Counted from the first letter of the stretch, positions 9,858 to 18,560 are shown. The stretch: 40,790 nt of DNA from Bryobacterales bacterium (GCA_025350625.1 JANXXL010000216.1:1-40790); one strand, 5' to 3'. Numbers and translations: made by a program. The notes: generated from the letters alone by a model not told the origin.

Positions 9858-11081
9858 ATGAGCCAAACACTTTCTTCCCATCACGAACCGCATCGTACCG
9901 TCGCCGATAACTACCAGCTTGAAATCGGCCGCTGGACCACTGGGCGCAACGTCCTGGTGTTTGCGGCATTACTGGGCGTCATTGCTTGTGTTGCAGGATA
10001 CTTCACTAATCCGGCGCGATTGTTCCAGTCCTACCTGGTGGCCTTCGCATTCACTACGCTGATTGGGCTGGGCGCGTTCTTCTTCGTGATGATTCAGTTT
10101 CTGACGGGCTCGGCCTGGAGCGTCACCATGCGGCGCATCATGGAAAATATCATGATCACGCTGCCGGTGGGACTGCTGCTGTTTATTCCTATCGCGATGG
10201 GGTTGAATGAGATTTACCCGTGGACCAATCAGCAGGCGGTAGCAGCCGATGCGGTGCTGAGGGCCAAATCCAGCTATCTTACGCCGAATTGGTTTCTGGC
10301 CCGCACGTTTATCTATTTTTTCCTGTGGTCGCTGTGGGCGGGTTCGATTTATCACCAGTCGACCAAGCAGGATACCGAGCGGTCAGTGCGCCAGATGCAT
10401 ATTGCTTCGCGCTGGAGTGCTCCGGGATTGTTCCTGGCTATCGCGGTGGGGACGCTGGCATCTTATGACTGGCTGATGTCGCTTGAGCCGAAGTGGTATT
10501 CAACCATTTTCGGATTGGTGATGCTTTCGGGCGGCTCGCTCTCGTTCTTTTCGGTGGTCACTTTAGTTTGCCTGGCTTTCCGGCGTGCGGGAATCCTCAA
10601 GAACTCCATTACGGAGGAACATTACCACGACCTCGGAAAATGGCTGCTTGCGCTGACTTCTTTTTACACTTACGTGGCGTTTTCGCAATACTTCCTGATT
10701 TGGTATTCGAACCTGCCTGAGGAGACCATCTGGTACCGGCATCGCATGGTGGGAAGCTGGCTGCCGATCAGTCTGGCGATGCCCTTCCTGCGCTTCATCA
10801 TTCCGTTTTCCATTCTGCTGTGCCGCCCCGCCAAGCGCAGCTTGAAACTGCTCGGCTTCATGGCGGTGTGGAGTCTGGTGGTCGAGTATATCGACCTGTA
10901 TTGGATCGTGATGCCCACCTATTACAAGACCGGTCCACAGTTGCATTGGCTGGATCTGGCGACTCTGGTGACTACGGTCAGTATTTGCGGGCTGGTTTTC
11001 TGGAGCCGTTTCCGCAAACATAAGATGGTGCCGGTGGGCGACCTGCGGTTACAACAGAGCCTGCATTTTGAGAACGCATAA
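9858..11081 (+). CDS. actF: ACIII second NrfD-like membrane subunit ActF
   Basis: Second polytopic membrane subunit of ACIII, 407 aa with about ten transmembrane helices, a paralogue of ActC. Family features include GAFFFVMIQFLTGSAWS near residue 75, SSYLTPNWFLARTFIYFFLW, and DWLMSLEPKWYSTIFG near residue 200. In ACIII structures this subunit has been discussed as a possible proton-translocating element. It lies between actE and the small subunit gene at 11094, with AGGAGG at 11082-11088 serving the latter. Confidence 0.92.
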   Translation: MSQTLSSHHEPHRTVADNYQLEIGRWTTGRNVLVFAALLGVIACVAGYFTNPARLFQSYLVAFAFTTLIGLGAFFFVMIQFLTGSAWSVTMRRIMENIMITLPVGLLLFIPIAMGLNEIYPWTNQQAVAADAVLRAKSSYLTPNWFLARTFIYFFLWSLWAGSIYHQSTKQDTERSVRQMHIASRWSAPGLFLAIAVGTLASYDWLMSLEPKWYSTIFGLVMLSGGSLSFFSVVTLVCLAFRRAGILKNSITEEHYHDLGKWLLALTSFYTYVAFSQYFLIWYSNLPEETIWYRHRMVGSWLPISLAMPFLRFIIPFSILLCRPAKRSLKLLGFMAVWSLVVEYIDLYWIVMPTYYKTGPQLHWLDLATLVTTVSICGLVFWSRFRKHKMVPVGDLRLQQSLHFENA

Positions 11082-11093
11082 AGGAGGATTGCG

Positions 11094-11579
11094 ATGAGCC
11101 ACGCGGATGACGCTTACGAACACCCGATCGTACACCACGATCCTCAGGAAGGCTTCGATTCTACCGAGCCCAATACACCGGCTATCTGGCTTTTCACCGT
11201 TGTTAGCGTCCTGGGACTAGTGCTGGTGATCGTGGCGGTGCAGGGTTATTACGATCAGATTTATAAGCAAGCGGTGTATGAGCGGGTTTTGATCGCCCCC
11301 AGCGAACTCTTGCAGGATGTGCGCAATCGGGATGCGTGGAATATGACGCATTACATGTACGGCAACCTGGATAAATCGACAAACCGGGTGCGCATACCGA
11401 TCGACAAGGCTATGCAAACTTTCGCTGCGGAGGCGGCCGCAGGGAAGCTGTTCTATCCGGCGAAAGCTACAGCGATCAAGAAAGAGGAACCGGGTGCTGC
11501 GGCTGCGGCGCCTGCGGGTGCAGCCCCGGCTGCTGCAACTGCGCCTGCGGCTAAGGCGGCGAAGCCCGCGAAGAAGTAG
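11094..11579 (+). CDS. Single-span membrane protein of the ACIII-caa3 operon, Ala/Pro/Lys tail
   Basis: I do not recognise a named family. The protein is 161 aa with an acidic, His-containing N-terminus (about 1-28), one transmembrane helix at about 30-52 (AIWLFTVVSVLGLVLVIVAV), and a soluble domain of about 75 residues with conserved-looking NMTHYMYGNLDKSTNRVRIPIDKAM. The tail from about residue 128 is low complexity, almost only Ala, Pro and Lys, ending in AKKPAKK-like residues. A good ribosome site (AGGAGG at 11082-11088) precedes ATG 11094. Its place between actF and the SCO gene suggests an accessory subunit of ACIII or of an ACIII-oxidase supercomplex. Rhodothermus-type operons also carry small extra act genes here, but I cannot assert homology. 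Confidence 0.85.
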   Translation: MSHADDAYEHPIVHHDPQEGFDSTEPNTPAIWLFTVVSVLGLVLVIVAVQGYYDQIYKQAVYERVLIAPSELLQDVRNRDAWNMTHYMYGNLDKSTNRVRIPIDKAMQTFAAEAAAGKLFYPAKATAIKKEEPGAAAAAPAGAAPAAATAPAAKAAKPAKK

Positions 11580-11582
11580 ATC

Positions 11583-12437
11583 ATGAATTTGCGACGCATA
11601 TCGACTTTGTTAGCATTGGCGACGCTGCCGCTGGCGGCGCAATACCATTTGTCTAAAATCGGCGATGCGTCGACTCTGCCCGCGAACGTGCGACCGCCGC
11701 AGCTCGAAGGCGTCGGCATCGATGAGCATTTGGGCGGTGGGGTGGACCTGAACCTGACCTTCATTGGTGAGAACGGCTATCCGGTGGCGCTGGGCGAGTA
11801 TTTCCATAAAGGGCGCCCGGTGATCCTCAATCTGGTGTATTACAACTGCCCGATGTTATGCACGCTGGTCCTCAACGGGCAGACGGAAGCGATGCGCGAA
11901 ATTTCGTGGACCCCCGGCAAAGAATACGAAGTGGTCACCATCAGCATCGACCCGCGGGAGTCGTTCGCCGATGCGCAGAAAAAGAAGGCCGTTTATATGG
12001 GCAGCTTTGACCGGCCCGCTCCCGGCTGGCATTTTCTGACGGACCACGACGGCAACGCGCAGCGCCTGGCAAAGCAGGTGGGATTCAACTATAAATACGA
12101 CCGGCGCCAGGAACAATACGCGCATCCGGCGGCCATCATGGTGCTGACCCCGCAAGGCCGCATGGCGCGGTATCTCTATGGCATCCGCTACAGCCCGCGC
12201 GATCTGCGCTTTGCGCTGGCGGAAGCATCGGAAGGGCGAAGCACCATGGCGCTCGAAAAGATTTTGTTGTTCTGCTATCACTACGATCCCAAGGCCGGCG
12301 CTTACGTCTGGTTCGCTCTGAACCTGATGCGCGGCGGAGGCATCCTGACGGTTTTACTCATCGCGCTTTTCATTTGGCGGATGTTCCGCTCGGAGCGCAA
12401 ACGGACCCCAAGCCGGTTCAAGGAAGGTTTTGCATAA
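11583..12437 (+). CDS. SCO1/SenC-type copper chaperone
   Basis: Thioredoxin-fold copper chaperone of the SCO1/SenC/PrrC family, 284 aa, which helps load the CuA centre of cytochrome oxidase. The N-terminus is a signal sequence ending about residue 19 (LPLAA). The copper motif is CPMLC at residues 89-93 with the distant ligand His181 (YAHPAAIMV). The family's usual ...SIDPRE... segment is at about 121-127. Unusually, the domain is followed by a C-terminal transmembrane helix (about 252-268) and a basic tail, so the protein appears tethered at its C-terminus. It overlaps ctaC by one base (TAATG), consistent with supply to that CuA subunit. Confidence 0.92.
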   Translation: MNLRRISTLLALATLPLAAQYHLSKIGDASTLPANVRPPQLEGVGIDEHLGGGVDLNLTFIGENGYPVALGEYFHKGRPVILNLVYYNCPMLCTLVLNGQTEAMREISWTPGKEYEVVTISIDPRESFADAQKKKAVYMGSFDRPAPGWHFLTDHDGNAQRLAKQVGFNYKYDRRQEQYAHPAAIMVLTPQGRMARYLYGIRYSPRDLRFALAEASEGRSTMALEKILLFCYHYDPKAGAYVWFALNLMRGGGILTVLLIALFIWRMFRSERKRTPSRFKEGFA

Positions 12438-13378
12438 TGGAGTGGCTTCGTAGGGCACTATTGCCGGTCGATCAAGGCTCTGAGTTCGCCAAGCACATCG
12501 ACGTCATGTACATGGCGATTCTGTGGCTGAGCATCGTCCTGTTTATCGGACTGATGGTTCCCATGTGTTATTTCGCCTGGCGGTACCGCTTCAAGGCCGG
12601 ACGTGTAACACCGCATCAGACGCATAACACGGTGCTCGAAATTACCTGGACCGTGATCCCGCTGCTGCTATGCGTGTTGCTGTTTTTCTGGGGCATCATC
12701 GGCTATATGCAGTTCGCCGTCGGGCCGGGCGAATCCATGGAAATTCAGGTGACCGCGAAGAAGTGGCTCTGGCAATTTGAATTTCCAGACGGGACGCGGG
12801 CGGTTAATGAATTACATATTCCGGTGAATAAATCGATTCACCTTATCATGACCAGCGAGGACGTGCTGCACGATTTCTTTATCCCCGACATGCGCGTGAA
12901 GCGCGACATCGTGCCGGGACGCTACACGGAATATTGGTTTACGCCCACCTCGATCGGCGAGCATGTTTCGACCTGCGCGGAATACTGCGGCAAGGGTCAC
13001 TCGGATATGCATGCCAAGGTATTCGTCGATACCCCGGCGGATTTCGCCAAGTGGATGGAAACCGGCGGCGACGAATGGATGCATCATACGCCCGAGGAGT
13101 GGGGCAAAATTCAATACGAGCAAAAGGGGTGCGTCACTTGCCATAACGTGGATGGCACGCGCAGCAAGGGTCCGAGTTGGAAGGGCATTTGGGGCAAGAT
13201 GGAAAAGCTCAAGGGCGGCGGCACGGTGCTGGTGGACGAGGCGTATGTGCGCGAGTCCATGCTGCAGCCGCAAGCCAAAGTGGTCGAGGGCTTCGATCCC
13301 ATCATGCCCACTTTCCAGGGTCTCCTGCGCGAAAATGAAATTCGTGGGTTGGTCGCGTATATAAAGTCATTGCAGTAA
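12437..13378 (+). CDS. ctaC: caa3 oxidase subunit II with fused cytochrome c
   Basis: Subunit II of a caa3-type heme-copper oxidase, 313 aa. The start at 12437 overlaps the SCO stop and gives the usual short N-terminus. Two transmembrane helices (about 24-47 and 68-90) precede the CuA cupredoxin domain, with ligands His145, Cys180, Glu182, Cys184, His188 and Met191 ([18 protein letters not shown]). A C-terminal cytochrome c domain binds heme at CVTCH (232-236), with Met290 as the probable axial ligand. The fused heme domain replaces a soluble cytochrome c and could take electrons directly from ACIII. Confidence 0.95.
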   Translation: MEWLRRALLPVDQGSEFAKHIDVMYMAILWLSIVLFIGLMVPMCYFAWRYRFKAGRVTPHQTHNTVLEITWTVIPLLLCVLLFFWGIIGYMQFAVGPGESMEIQVTAKKWLWQFEFPDGTRAVNELHIPVNKSIHLIMTSEDVLHDFFIPDMRVKRDIVPGRYTEYWFTPTSIGEHVSTCAEYCGKGHSDMHAKVFVDTPADFAKWMETGGDEWMHHTPEEWGKIQYEQKGCVTCHNVDGTRSKGPSWKGIWGKMEKLKGGGTVLVDEAYVRESMLQPQAKVVEGFDPIMPTFQGLLRENEIRGLVAYIKSLQ

Positions 13379-13388
13379 GGGTTATCAA

Positions 13389-15044
13389 ATGGAACATACA
13401 CTCACAACGGGTTCGATCACGGGGGACCGGCCGCGGCCCGTTAAGAACTATCTCAACGAGACCAAGGGCCTCTGGAGCTGGCTGACTACTCTCGACCATA
13501 AACGCATCGGCATCATGTACCTGATCGCGGTGTGCAGTGCGTTTCTGATCGGCGGGATATTCGCGTTGTTGGTTCGGCTGTCGCTGCTTAATCCGCAACA
13601 CACGCTGTTCGGAAAGCAGTGGGTCAACGCGGAAATGTACAACCGCTTCTTCACGCTGCACGGGGCCATCATGGTGTTCCTGTTTATCATCCCCGCGATT
13701 CCCGCCTCTCTGGGCAATTTTGTGCTGCCGATGATGCTGGGGGCCAAGGACGTGGCCTTCCCGCGGCTGAACCTGATGAGTTTCTACCTGTGGTGTATCG
13801 GCGCGGTTATGGCAGTCAGTTCCATGATCATCGGAGCGGTGGATACCGGCTGGACTTTTTATACGCCTTACTCGACTACAACCGACGGCGCAGTGGGCCT
13901 TATGACCATGGCGGTGTTCATCCTCGGTTTCTCGTCCATCTTTACCGGACTGAACTTCATCTCCACGACGCACAAGCTGCGCGCGCCGGGCATGGGCTGG
14001 TTCGATATGCCACTGTTCATCTGGGGCATTTACGCCACCGGCGTCATTCAGATTCTGGCGACTCCGGTGCTTGCGATCACTCTAGTGCTGCTGCTGATCG
14101 AGCGGGTTTTCCAGATCGGCATTTTCGATTCGCGCATCGGCGGCGATCCGGTTCTCTTCCAACATTTCTTCTGGTTCTATTCGCATCCGGCGGTCTACAT
14201 CATGATTCTGCCAGGCATGGCGATCATCAGCGAGATCATTCCTACGTTCTGCCGCAAGACCATTTTCGGTTACCGCGCTATCGCTTACTCGAGCGTGTCG
14301 CTCGCCTTGCTGAGCTTCATCGTGTGGGGACATCACTTGTTTGTTGCCGGTGAAAGCGATCTGGCCAATGTGGTTTTCTCGGCCCTGACCTTTCTGGTGG
14401 CGATTCCATCCGGCGTGAAGATGTTCAACTGGTTGTCCACGATGTACAAGGGCAATATCACTTTTGAAACGCCGATGCTTTACGCCATGTCGTTCTTGTT
14501 TCTGTTCGCGATAGGCGGACTGACCGGCATTTTCTTCTCAACTTTGGCGGTGGACATCCACCTCACCGACACTTACTTCGTGGTGGCCCACTTCCATTAC
14601 GTGATGATGGGCGGCACGGTGATCGCTTTCCTCGGCGGGCTGCATTACTGGTGGCCCAAGATGACCGGCAGGATGTATTCGGAAAAGTGGGGACGCATTG
14701 GGTGCGCGCTGGTCTTCATCGGCTTCAATATGACCTTCGGCTCTCAATTCATCATGGGCGGGCAGGGTATGCCGCGGCGCTACTTCAACTACCTCGATCA
14801 GTTCCAGCCCATTCACGCGTTTTCGACTTATGGAAGCTGGGTGCTGGGCTCGGGCTTGTTCCTCACGGCGATCTATTTGCTGGCGTCGCTCAAAACCGGA
14901 CCGCTCGCGCCGGATAATCCGTGGGGCGGCACCACGCTTGAGTGGGAATCGTCCTCGCCGCCGGTGTTCCATAACTTCGAAGATCAGCCGGTGCTCGAAC
15001 ATGAGCCTTATGACTACCGCCATAGGACGGTAACGCACGTATGA
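13389..15044 (+). CDS. ctaD: caa3 oxidase subunit I (A2-type)
   Basis: Catalytic subunit I of the heme-copper oxidase, 551 aa with about 12 transmembrane helices. Visible ligands are His91 and His403 (low-spin heme), His401 (heme a3), and His266, His315 and His316 (CuB). Tyr270 of the His-Tyr cross-link is present. The loop reads YSHPAVY (264-270), so the Glu of A1-type enzymes (HPEVY) is absent and the YS pair typical of the A2 subfamily (as in Rhodothermus caa3) is present. The reaction reduces oxygen to water and pumps protons. A weak ribosome site (AAGGG) lies just before 13389. Confidence 0.95.
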   Translation: MEHTLTTGSITGDRPRPVKNYLNETKGLWSWLTTLDHKRIGIMYLIAVCSAFLIGGIFALLVRLSLLNPQHTLFGKQWVNAEMYNRFFTLHGAIMVFLFIIPAIPASLGNFVLPMMLGAKDVAFPRLNLMSFYLWCIGAVMAVSSMIIGAVDTGWTFYTPYSTTTDGAVGLMTMAVFILGFSSIFTGLNFISTTHKLRAPGMGWFDMPLFIWGIYATGVIQILATPVLAITLVLLLIERVFQIGIFDSRIGGDPVLFQHFFWFYSHPAVYIMILPGMAIISEIIPTFCRKTIFGYRAIAYSSVSLALLSFIVWGHHLFVAGESDLANVVFSALTFLVAIPSGVKMFNWLSTMYKGNITFETPMLYAMSFLFLFAIGGLTGIFFSTLAVDIHLTDTYFVVAHFHYVMMGGTVIAFLGGLHYWWPKMTGRMYSEKWGRIGCALVFIGFNMTFGSQFIMGGQGMPRRYFNYLDQFQPIHAFSTYGSWVLGSGLFLTAIYLLASLKTGPLAPDNPWGGTTLEWESSSPPVFHNFEDQPVLEHEPYDYRHRTVTHV

Positions 15045-15054
15045 GAGTGAATGT

Positions 15055-15747
15055 ATGAGTACGACGACTGTCGATGTTCATCAAGATCCGCACGGGCACG
15101 GCGGAGAGCACGATCCGCATCATCAGCATCACTTCACCACCATGGAGCAGCAGTTCGATACCAGCAAGATTGGTATGTGGCTGTTCCTGGCTACCGAAGT
15201 CCTGACTTTCGGCGGACTGTTCGCCGGGTTCGGTTTGATGCAGAGCAAGTATCCGCAGGAATTTGTCGAAGCGCACGAGCACTTGCAGCGACTCGCGGGA
15301 GCGGGCAACACGGTGGTGCTGCTGGTATCGAGTTTCACGGCGGTGATGGCGGTGCTCTCGGCGCGCACCAATCAGGCGAAAAAAACCGCGATGTATTTGT
15401 GGTTGACGGTGGGCTGCGCGGGAATTTTCATGTGCGTCAAGGCGTATGAGTACTCGCACAAATTTGAAGAAGGGTTGTTGCCGGGAATCTTCTATCGCCA
15501 TCACGGCGACTTGATTGCGGGCAGCCATGGCTACGCCACTTTTTTCAGCTTCTATTTCATGATGACCGGACTGCATGGCCTGCACGTGCTGGCCGGTATG
15601 GTGCTGATGAGCTGGCTGGCGATCCGGGCGAGGCGCGGCGATTTTTCCGACAAATATTACACGCCGGTCGATCTGGTGGCATTGTTCTGGCACCTGGTCG
15701 ATTTGATCTGGATCTATCTGTTCCCGCTGTACTACTTAATCACATGA
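15055..15747 (+). CDS. ctaE: Cytochrome c oxidase subunit III
   Basis: Subunit III of the caa3 oxidase, 230 aa. About five transmembrane helices are present, starting with KIGMWLFLATEVLTFGG (about 40-60), and the family stretches MMTGLHGLHVLAGM and YWHLVDLIWIY-like FWHLVDLIWIYLFPLYY appear near the C-terminus. The shorter length fits the five-helix form. The N-terminal 25 residues are strikingly His-rich (DPHGHGGEHDPHHQHH). It overlaps ctaF by 4 bases and follows ctaD by 10 bases. Confidence 0.94.
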   Translation: MSTTTVDVHQDPHGHGGEHDPHHQHHFTTMEQQFDTSKIGMWLFLATEVLTFGGLFAGFGLMQSKYPQEFVEAHEHLQRLAGAGNTVVLLVSSFTAVMAVLSARTNQAKKTAMYLWLTVGCAGIFMCVKAYEYSHKFEEGLLPGIFYRHHGDLIAGSHGYATFFSFYFMMTGLHGLHVLAGMVLMSWLAIRARRGDFSDKYYTPVDLVALFWHLVDLIWIYLFPLYYLIT

Positions 15748-16190
15748 GCACGCATACCGAACATGCCTCCGATCCCAAGGCGGAAGCCAGGAAGTACCTG
15801 CTGACGCTGATTACGCTTCTCATCCTTACCGCGATCACGGTAGGCGCATCTTACATTCAGTTTGGCTCGGCCAACGTAGTGATCGCGCTCACCATCGCCA
15901 CTATCAAGGCCATCATCGTGGCGTTGATCTTTATGCACTTGCTGCATGACAAGCCGGTGAATGCCGTCATCGCTGGGGCCGGCTTCATTTTCCTCGGCAT
16001 TTTTCTGCTGTTTGATTTTTTGGATATCGATAGCCGGACTAATCCGCAGCCGGTCAACTTTCACCCGCTGCCGACTGCTACGGCGCCGGCAACAGGGGGC
16101 GCTCCAGAACCTGGCGCCGCAGCCCCGGCTTCCGCGGCCGCTCCCGTGGAAAGTCCGGCGGCCAAGCCGGCTCCGGACGCCAAAAAATAA
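15744..16190 (+). CDS. ctaF: Cytochrome c oxidase subunit IV, extended Ala/Pro tail
   Basis: Small subunit IV of the prokaryotic cytochrome oxidase (COX4 pro type), 148 aa. Three transmembrane helices lie at about 18-38, 45-67 and 73-93; the family's conserved TIATIKAIIVALIFMHL is in the second. After the third helix comes a tail of about 45 residues rich in Ala, Pro and Glu ending in DAKK, which is longer than usual for this subunit. The tail resembles that of the protein at 11094-11579. This is the last gene of the ACIII-caa3 operon. Confidence 0.9.
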   Translation: MSTHTEHASDPKAEARKYLLTLITLLILTAITVGASYIQFGSANVVIALTIATIKAIIVALIFMHLLHDKPVNAVIAGAGFIFLGIFLLFDFLDIDSRTNPQPVNFHPLPTATAPATGGAPEPGAAAPASAAAPVESPAAKPAPDAKK

Positions 16191-16256
16191 TAGCGCCTGC
16201 GTCTCGCGCTATGATGAGAAATTATCCGCGCTGCTTCCACTGACGCCGATTTTGCC

Positions 16257-16682
16257 TTGGCCCGGGTCCTCATTGAGGAGTACGCGGCGGGCCTTGCTAG
16301 TGACCTCTGCTTTCAAGGATTCGCGCAGGAATTGGATGCTCTACGGCGGATGTATGCAGCTCCACGCGGCGTGCTGCTCCTCGCAGAAATTGAGGACGTA
16401 ACGGCGGGATGCGCTGCGGTGCGGCCGCTCGCACAGAATATTTGTGAGTTGAAGCGGGTCTACGTGAGAAGCGCTTATCGCGGCAGGGGACTGGGACGCC
16501 TGCTTACAGAAACCGCTCTCCAGACGGCTCGCGAGATGGGTTATGCGCGGATTCGTCTGGATACGCTGCCGCAAATGGCCGAGGCGCAGCGGCTTTATGA
16601 ATCCCTGGGATTTCGCGGGGTCGGCGCGTACTATGGCAATCCGGTGGCCGGGCAACGTTTTATGGAAACGATTCTGAACTAA
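16257..16682 (+). CDS. GNAT family N-acetyltransferase
   Basis: Acetyl-CoA-dependent acetyltransferase of the GNAT superfamily. The acetyl-CoA loop is RGRGLGRLL in VYVRSAYRGRGLGRLLTETAL, and the C-terminal AQRLYESLGFRGVGAYY segment is typical; family relatives often act on small molecules or protein N-termini, and the substrate is unknown here. The start is uncertain. TTG at 16257 gives 141 aa, but the same frame is open back to 16218 and reads EIIRAASTDADFALARVLIEEY, which is the normal GNAT first strand and helix. No ATG, GTG or TTG lies in that extension; an ATG pair at 16211-16216 is out of frame. So the true start is either a rare codon such as ATT at 16221, or a frame error sits near 16217. 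Confidence 0.85.
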   Translation: MARVLIEEYAAGLASDLCFQGFAQELDALRRMYAAPRGVLLLAEIEDVTAGCAAVRPLAQNICELKRVYVRSAYRGRGLGRLLTETALQTAREMGYARIRLDTLPQMAEAQRLYESLGFRGVGAYYGNPVAGQRFMETILN

Positions 16683-16683
16683 C

Positions 16684-17301
16684 ATGGACCCGCTCGATCC
16701 CGCTGAAGTTCGCGTATTGGGAGCGCTGCTCGAAAAAGAGATCACGACTCCGGAGTATTATCCGTTGACGCTCAATGCCCTGGTCAACGCGTGCAACCAG
16801 AAATCCAATCGCGAGCCGGTGGTGAATTATGAGGAAGAACTCGTGCAGCAGGCGCTCGCGCTACTGCGCCACAAAGGACTCGCTGTCCGAATCAGCGGTA
16901 CCGGGCATCGCGTCGAAAAGTATGCGCACTCGCTTGGTGACAAGCTGAACCTGGGACGGCCTGAAGTGGCGGCATTGTGCGTGTTAATGCTGCGCGGCCC
17001 GCAAACTGTGGGCGAAGTGCGCGGGCGGACCGAGCGCATGTATGAATTCACGGAACTCGAGGACGTGGAACACTGCCTGGAATCGCTGGCCGCGCGCCGG
17101 CCCGAGCCGCTGGTGGTGTCCCTGCCGCGCGGACGCTGGGGTCATCTGCTGGGAGGCGTTCCGGATCCCGCTCACTCCGCGCCGGAGGCACAAATGCCCA
17201 CCCCTCGCAGCGGCGAATTCGAGGAGCGGGTGGCGGCGCTCGAGCGTGAAGTCGCGGAATTGAAACAGACTCTCGAAAGTTTCCGGCGGCAGTTCGAGTA
17301 A
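16684..17301 (+). CDS. YceH family protein (DUF480)
   Basis: Member of the YceH/DUF480 family, 205 aa. Two winged-helix domains are visible: residues about 1-80 (LDPAEVRVLGALLEKEITTPEYYPL and NALVNACNQKSNREPV) and about 90-160 (AALCVLMLRGPQTVGEVRGRTERMYEF). The motif GRWGHLLGG follows, and the C-terminal 35 residues form a coiled coil (EERVAALEREVAELKQTLESF). The cellular role of YceH is not well defined. The gene starts 1 base after the acetyltransferase stop. Confidence 0.9.
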   Translation: MDPLDPAEVRVLGALLEKEITTPEYYPLTLNALVNACNQKSNREPVVNYEEELVQQALALLRHKGLAVRISGTGHRVEKYAHSLGDKLNLGRPEVAALCVLMLRGPQTVGEVRGRTERMYEFTELEDVEHCLESLAARRPEPLVVSLPRGRWGHLLGGVPDPAHSAPEAQMPTPRSGEFEERVAALEREVAELKQTLESFRRQFE

Positions 17302-17312
17302 GATCGAATTAA

Positions 17313-18560
17313 ATGCCGCGCGGCCCTCATGATCGCCGATCCACTGTCACAGTAAAACGTGTCGACGAGTGCGAGTCTATCAGCGAACTGATCACGCACT
17401 GTTTCCCGGCGTTCGGCGGGGCGTTCCTGCGGCGTATTTACAGCATCCTCGATCATGCCATCGGGCAGGGATGTCCGCTTACTGTCGCCGTCGCGGGCCC
17501 GGTGACGGTTTCGGGGCAGCATCAAGCGTGGCTGATCCCGCTGCTTGAAACCGGCTGGGTAGCTTACCTCTCGACTACCGACGCCGTGTGTTATCACGAT
17601 GGCCACCGTTCGCTCGACGCGCATCGCGACGGTCCCATCTTTGAGGTCCCCATCTGGGGCGATGACGGGGCACTGCGCGACGAACGCACCATTCGGGTCA
17701 CCGACATGGCTTTCGATGAAGATGTGCTGCTCGATCAGGACCGCTTCCTCACCGCCGTGCTGCAGCGTCACGAGTTCCAGCGCACCATGACCGGCACGGA
17801 ACTGCGACACCGCCTGGGCGCATTCTATACCCACCAGGAGCGGCAGAGCCGCGTGGCGCACGGGCTGCTTTCGACATGCCATCGGCTGGCGATTCCGGTA
17901 TTCGTGGGGGCTCCGGGAGACGGCAGCATTTTCTTGAATTCCATGAAGTTGTGGGCTATGCAGCAGGCCGGTCTAATCGAATCCTATAAATTCGATTTGG
18001 ACCTGCACGCCGAAGTTTACGAGGCTTGCGCGTATCATCGCTGGGGGCTGTTCGATAATTCGCCCAACGCGCTGGCCACGCTGATTCTGGGTGGCGGAGT
18101 GCCCAAGAATTACAACCTGCAGCCGGAGCCGGCACTGGGGCAGGTGCTGGGCATCCCCAACGTACGCGGCTACAACTTCGACGTGCAGATTGTTACGGCG
18201 CCGGTGACTGATGGATCACTCTCGTCCTGTCCGCCGGGCGAAGCGGTCACCTGGGGCAAGGTGGATAAGGACACCTATCTGCAGGCGACGGAAAGCATGC
18301 AGGCAGACTATTCGATGCTGATGCCGTTCCTGGTGAAAGCGCTCCTCGACAATCGCAAGAGCTATGCGGAACAGGCGGAGGCGATCGGGGAAGAGAAGTT
18401 ATTTGAAAGGACGCCGCAGGCCCGCGGTTATTTGCGTCCGCGCGGCGGCTACCGTCTTTTCGACCAGCGCGAAGAGCTGGTGCGCCGCCTCACCGAAGAC
18501 GTGCGGGCTAATAAGGATTGGTTACTCGAGACCCTGCAATACCCGCTGGCGGCGCGTTAA
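17313..18560 (+). CDS. Deoxyhypusine synthase-like protein
   Basis: NAD-dependent spermidine-cleaving enzyme family (deoxyhypusine synthase, DHS), 415 aa. The Rossmann-type core shows AVAGPVTVSGQH near residue 60, SIFLNSMKLW near 205, and LGGGVPKNYNL at 259-269, where Lys265 occupies the place of the catalytic enzyme-imine lysine of eukaryotic DHS. Bacteria lack eIF5A, so the classical substrate is absent. Bacterial relatives are known or proposed homospermidine synthases or related polyamine enzymes, which is the best guess here. No polyamine gene is adjacent. The 3' end overlaps the convergent glycosyltransferase gene by 53 bases. Confidence 0.88.
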   Translation: MPRGPHDRRSTVTVKRVDECESISELITHCFPAFGGAFLRRIYSILDHAIGQGCPLTVAVAGPVTVSGQHQAWLIPLLETGWVAYLSTTDAVCYHDGHRSLDAHRDGPIFEVPIWGDDGALRDERTIRVTDMAFDEDVLLDQDRFLTAVLQRHEFQRTMTGTELRHRLGAFYTHQERQSRVAHGLLSTCHRLAIPVFVGAPGDGSIFLNSMKLWAMQQAGLIESYKFDLDLHAEVYEACAYHRWGLFDNSPNALATLILGGGVPKNYNLQPEPALGQVLGIPNVRGYNFDVQIVTAPVTDGSLSSCPPGEAVTWGKVDKDTYLQATESMQADYSMLMPFLVKALLDNRKSYAEQAEAIGEEKLFERTPQARGYLRPRGGYRLFDQREELVRRLTEDVRANKDWLLETLQYPLAAR

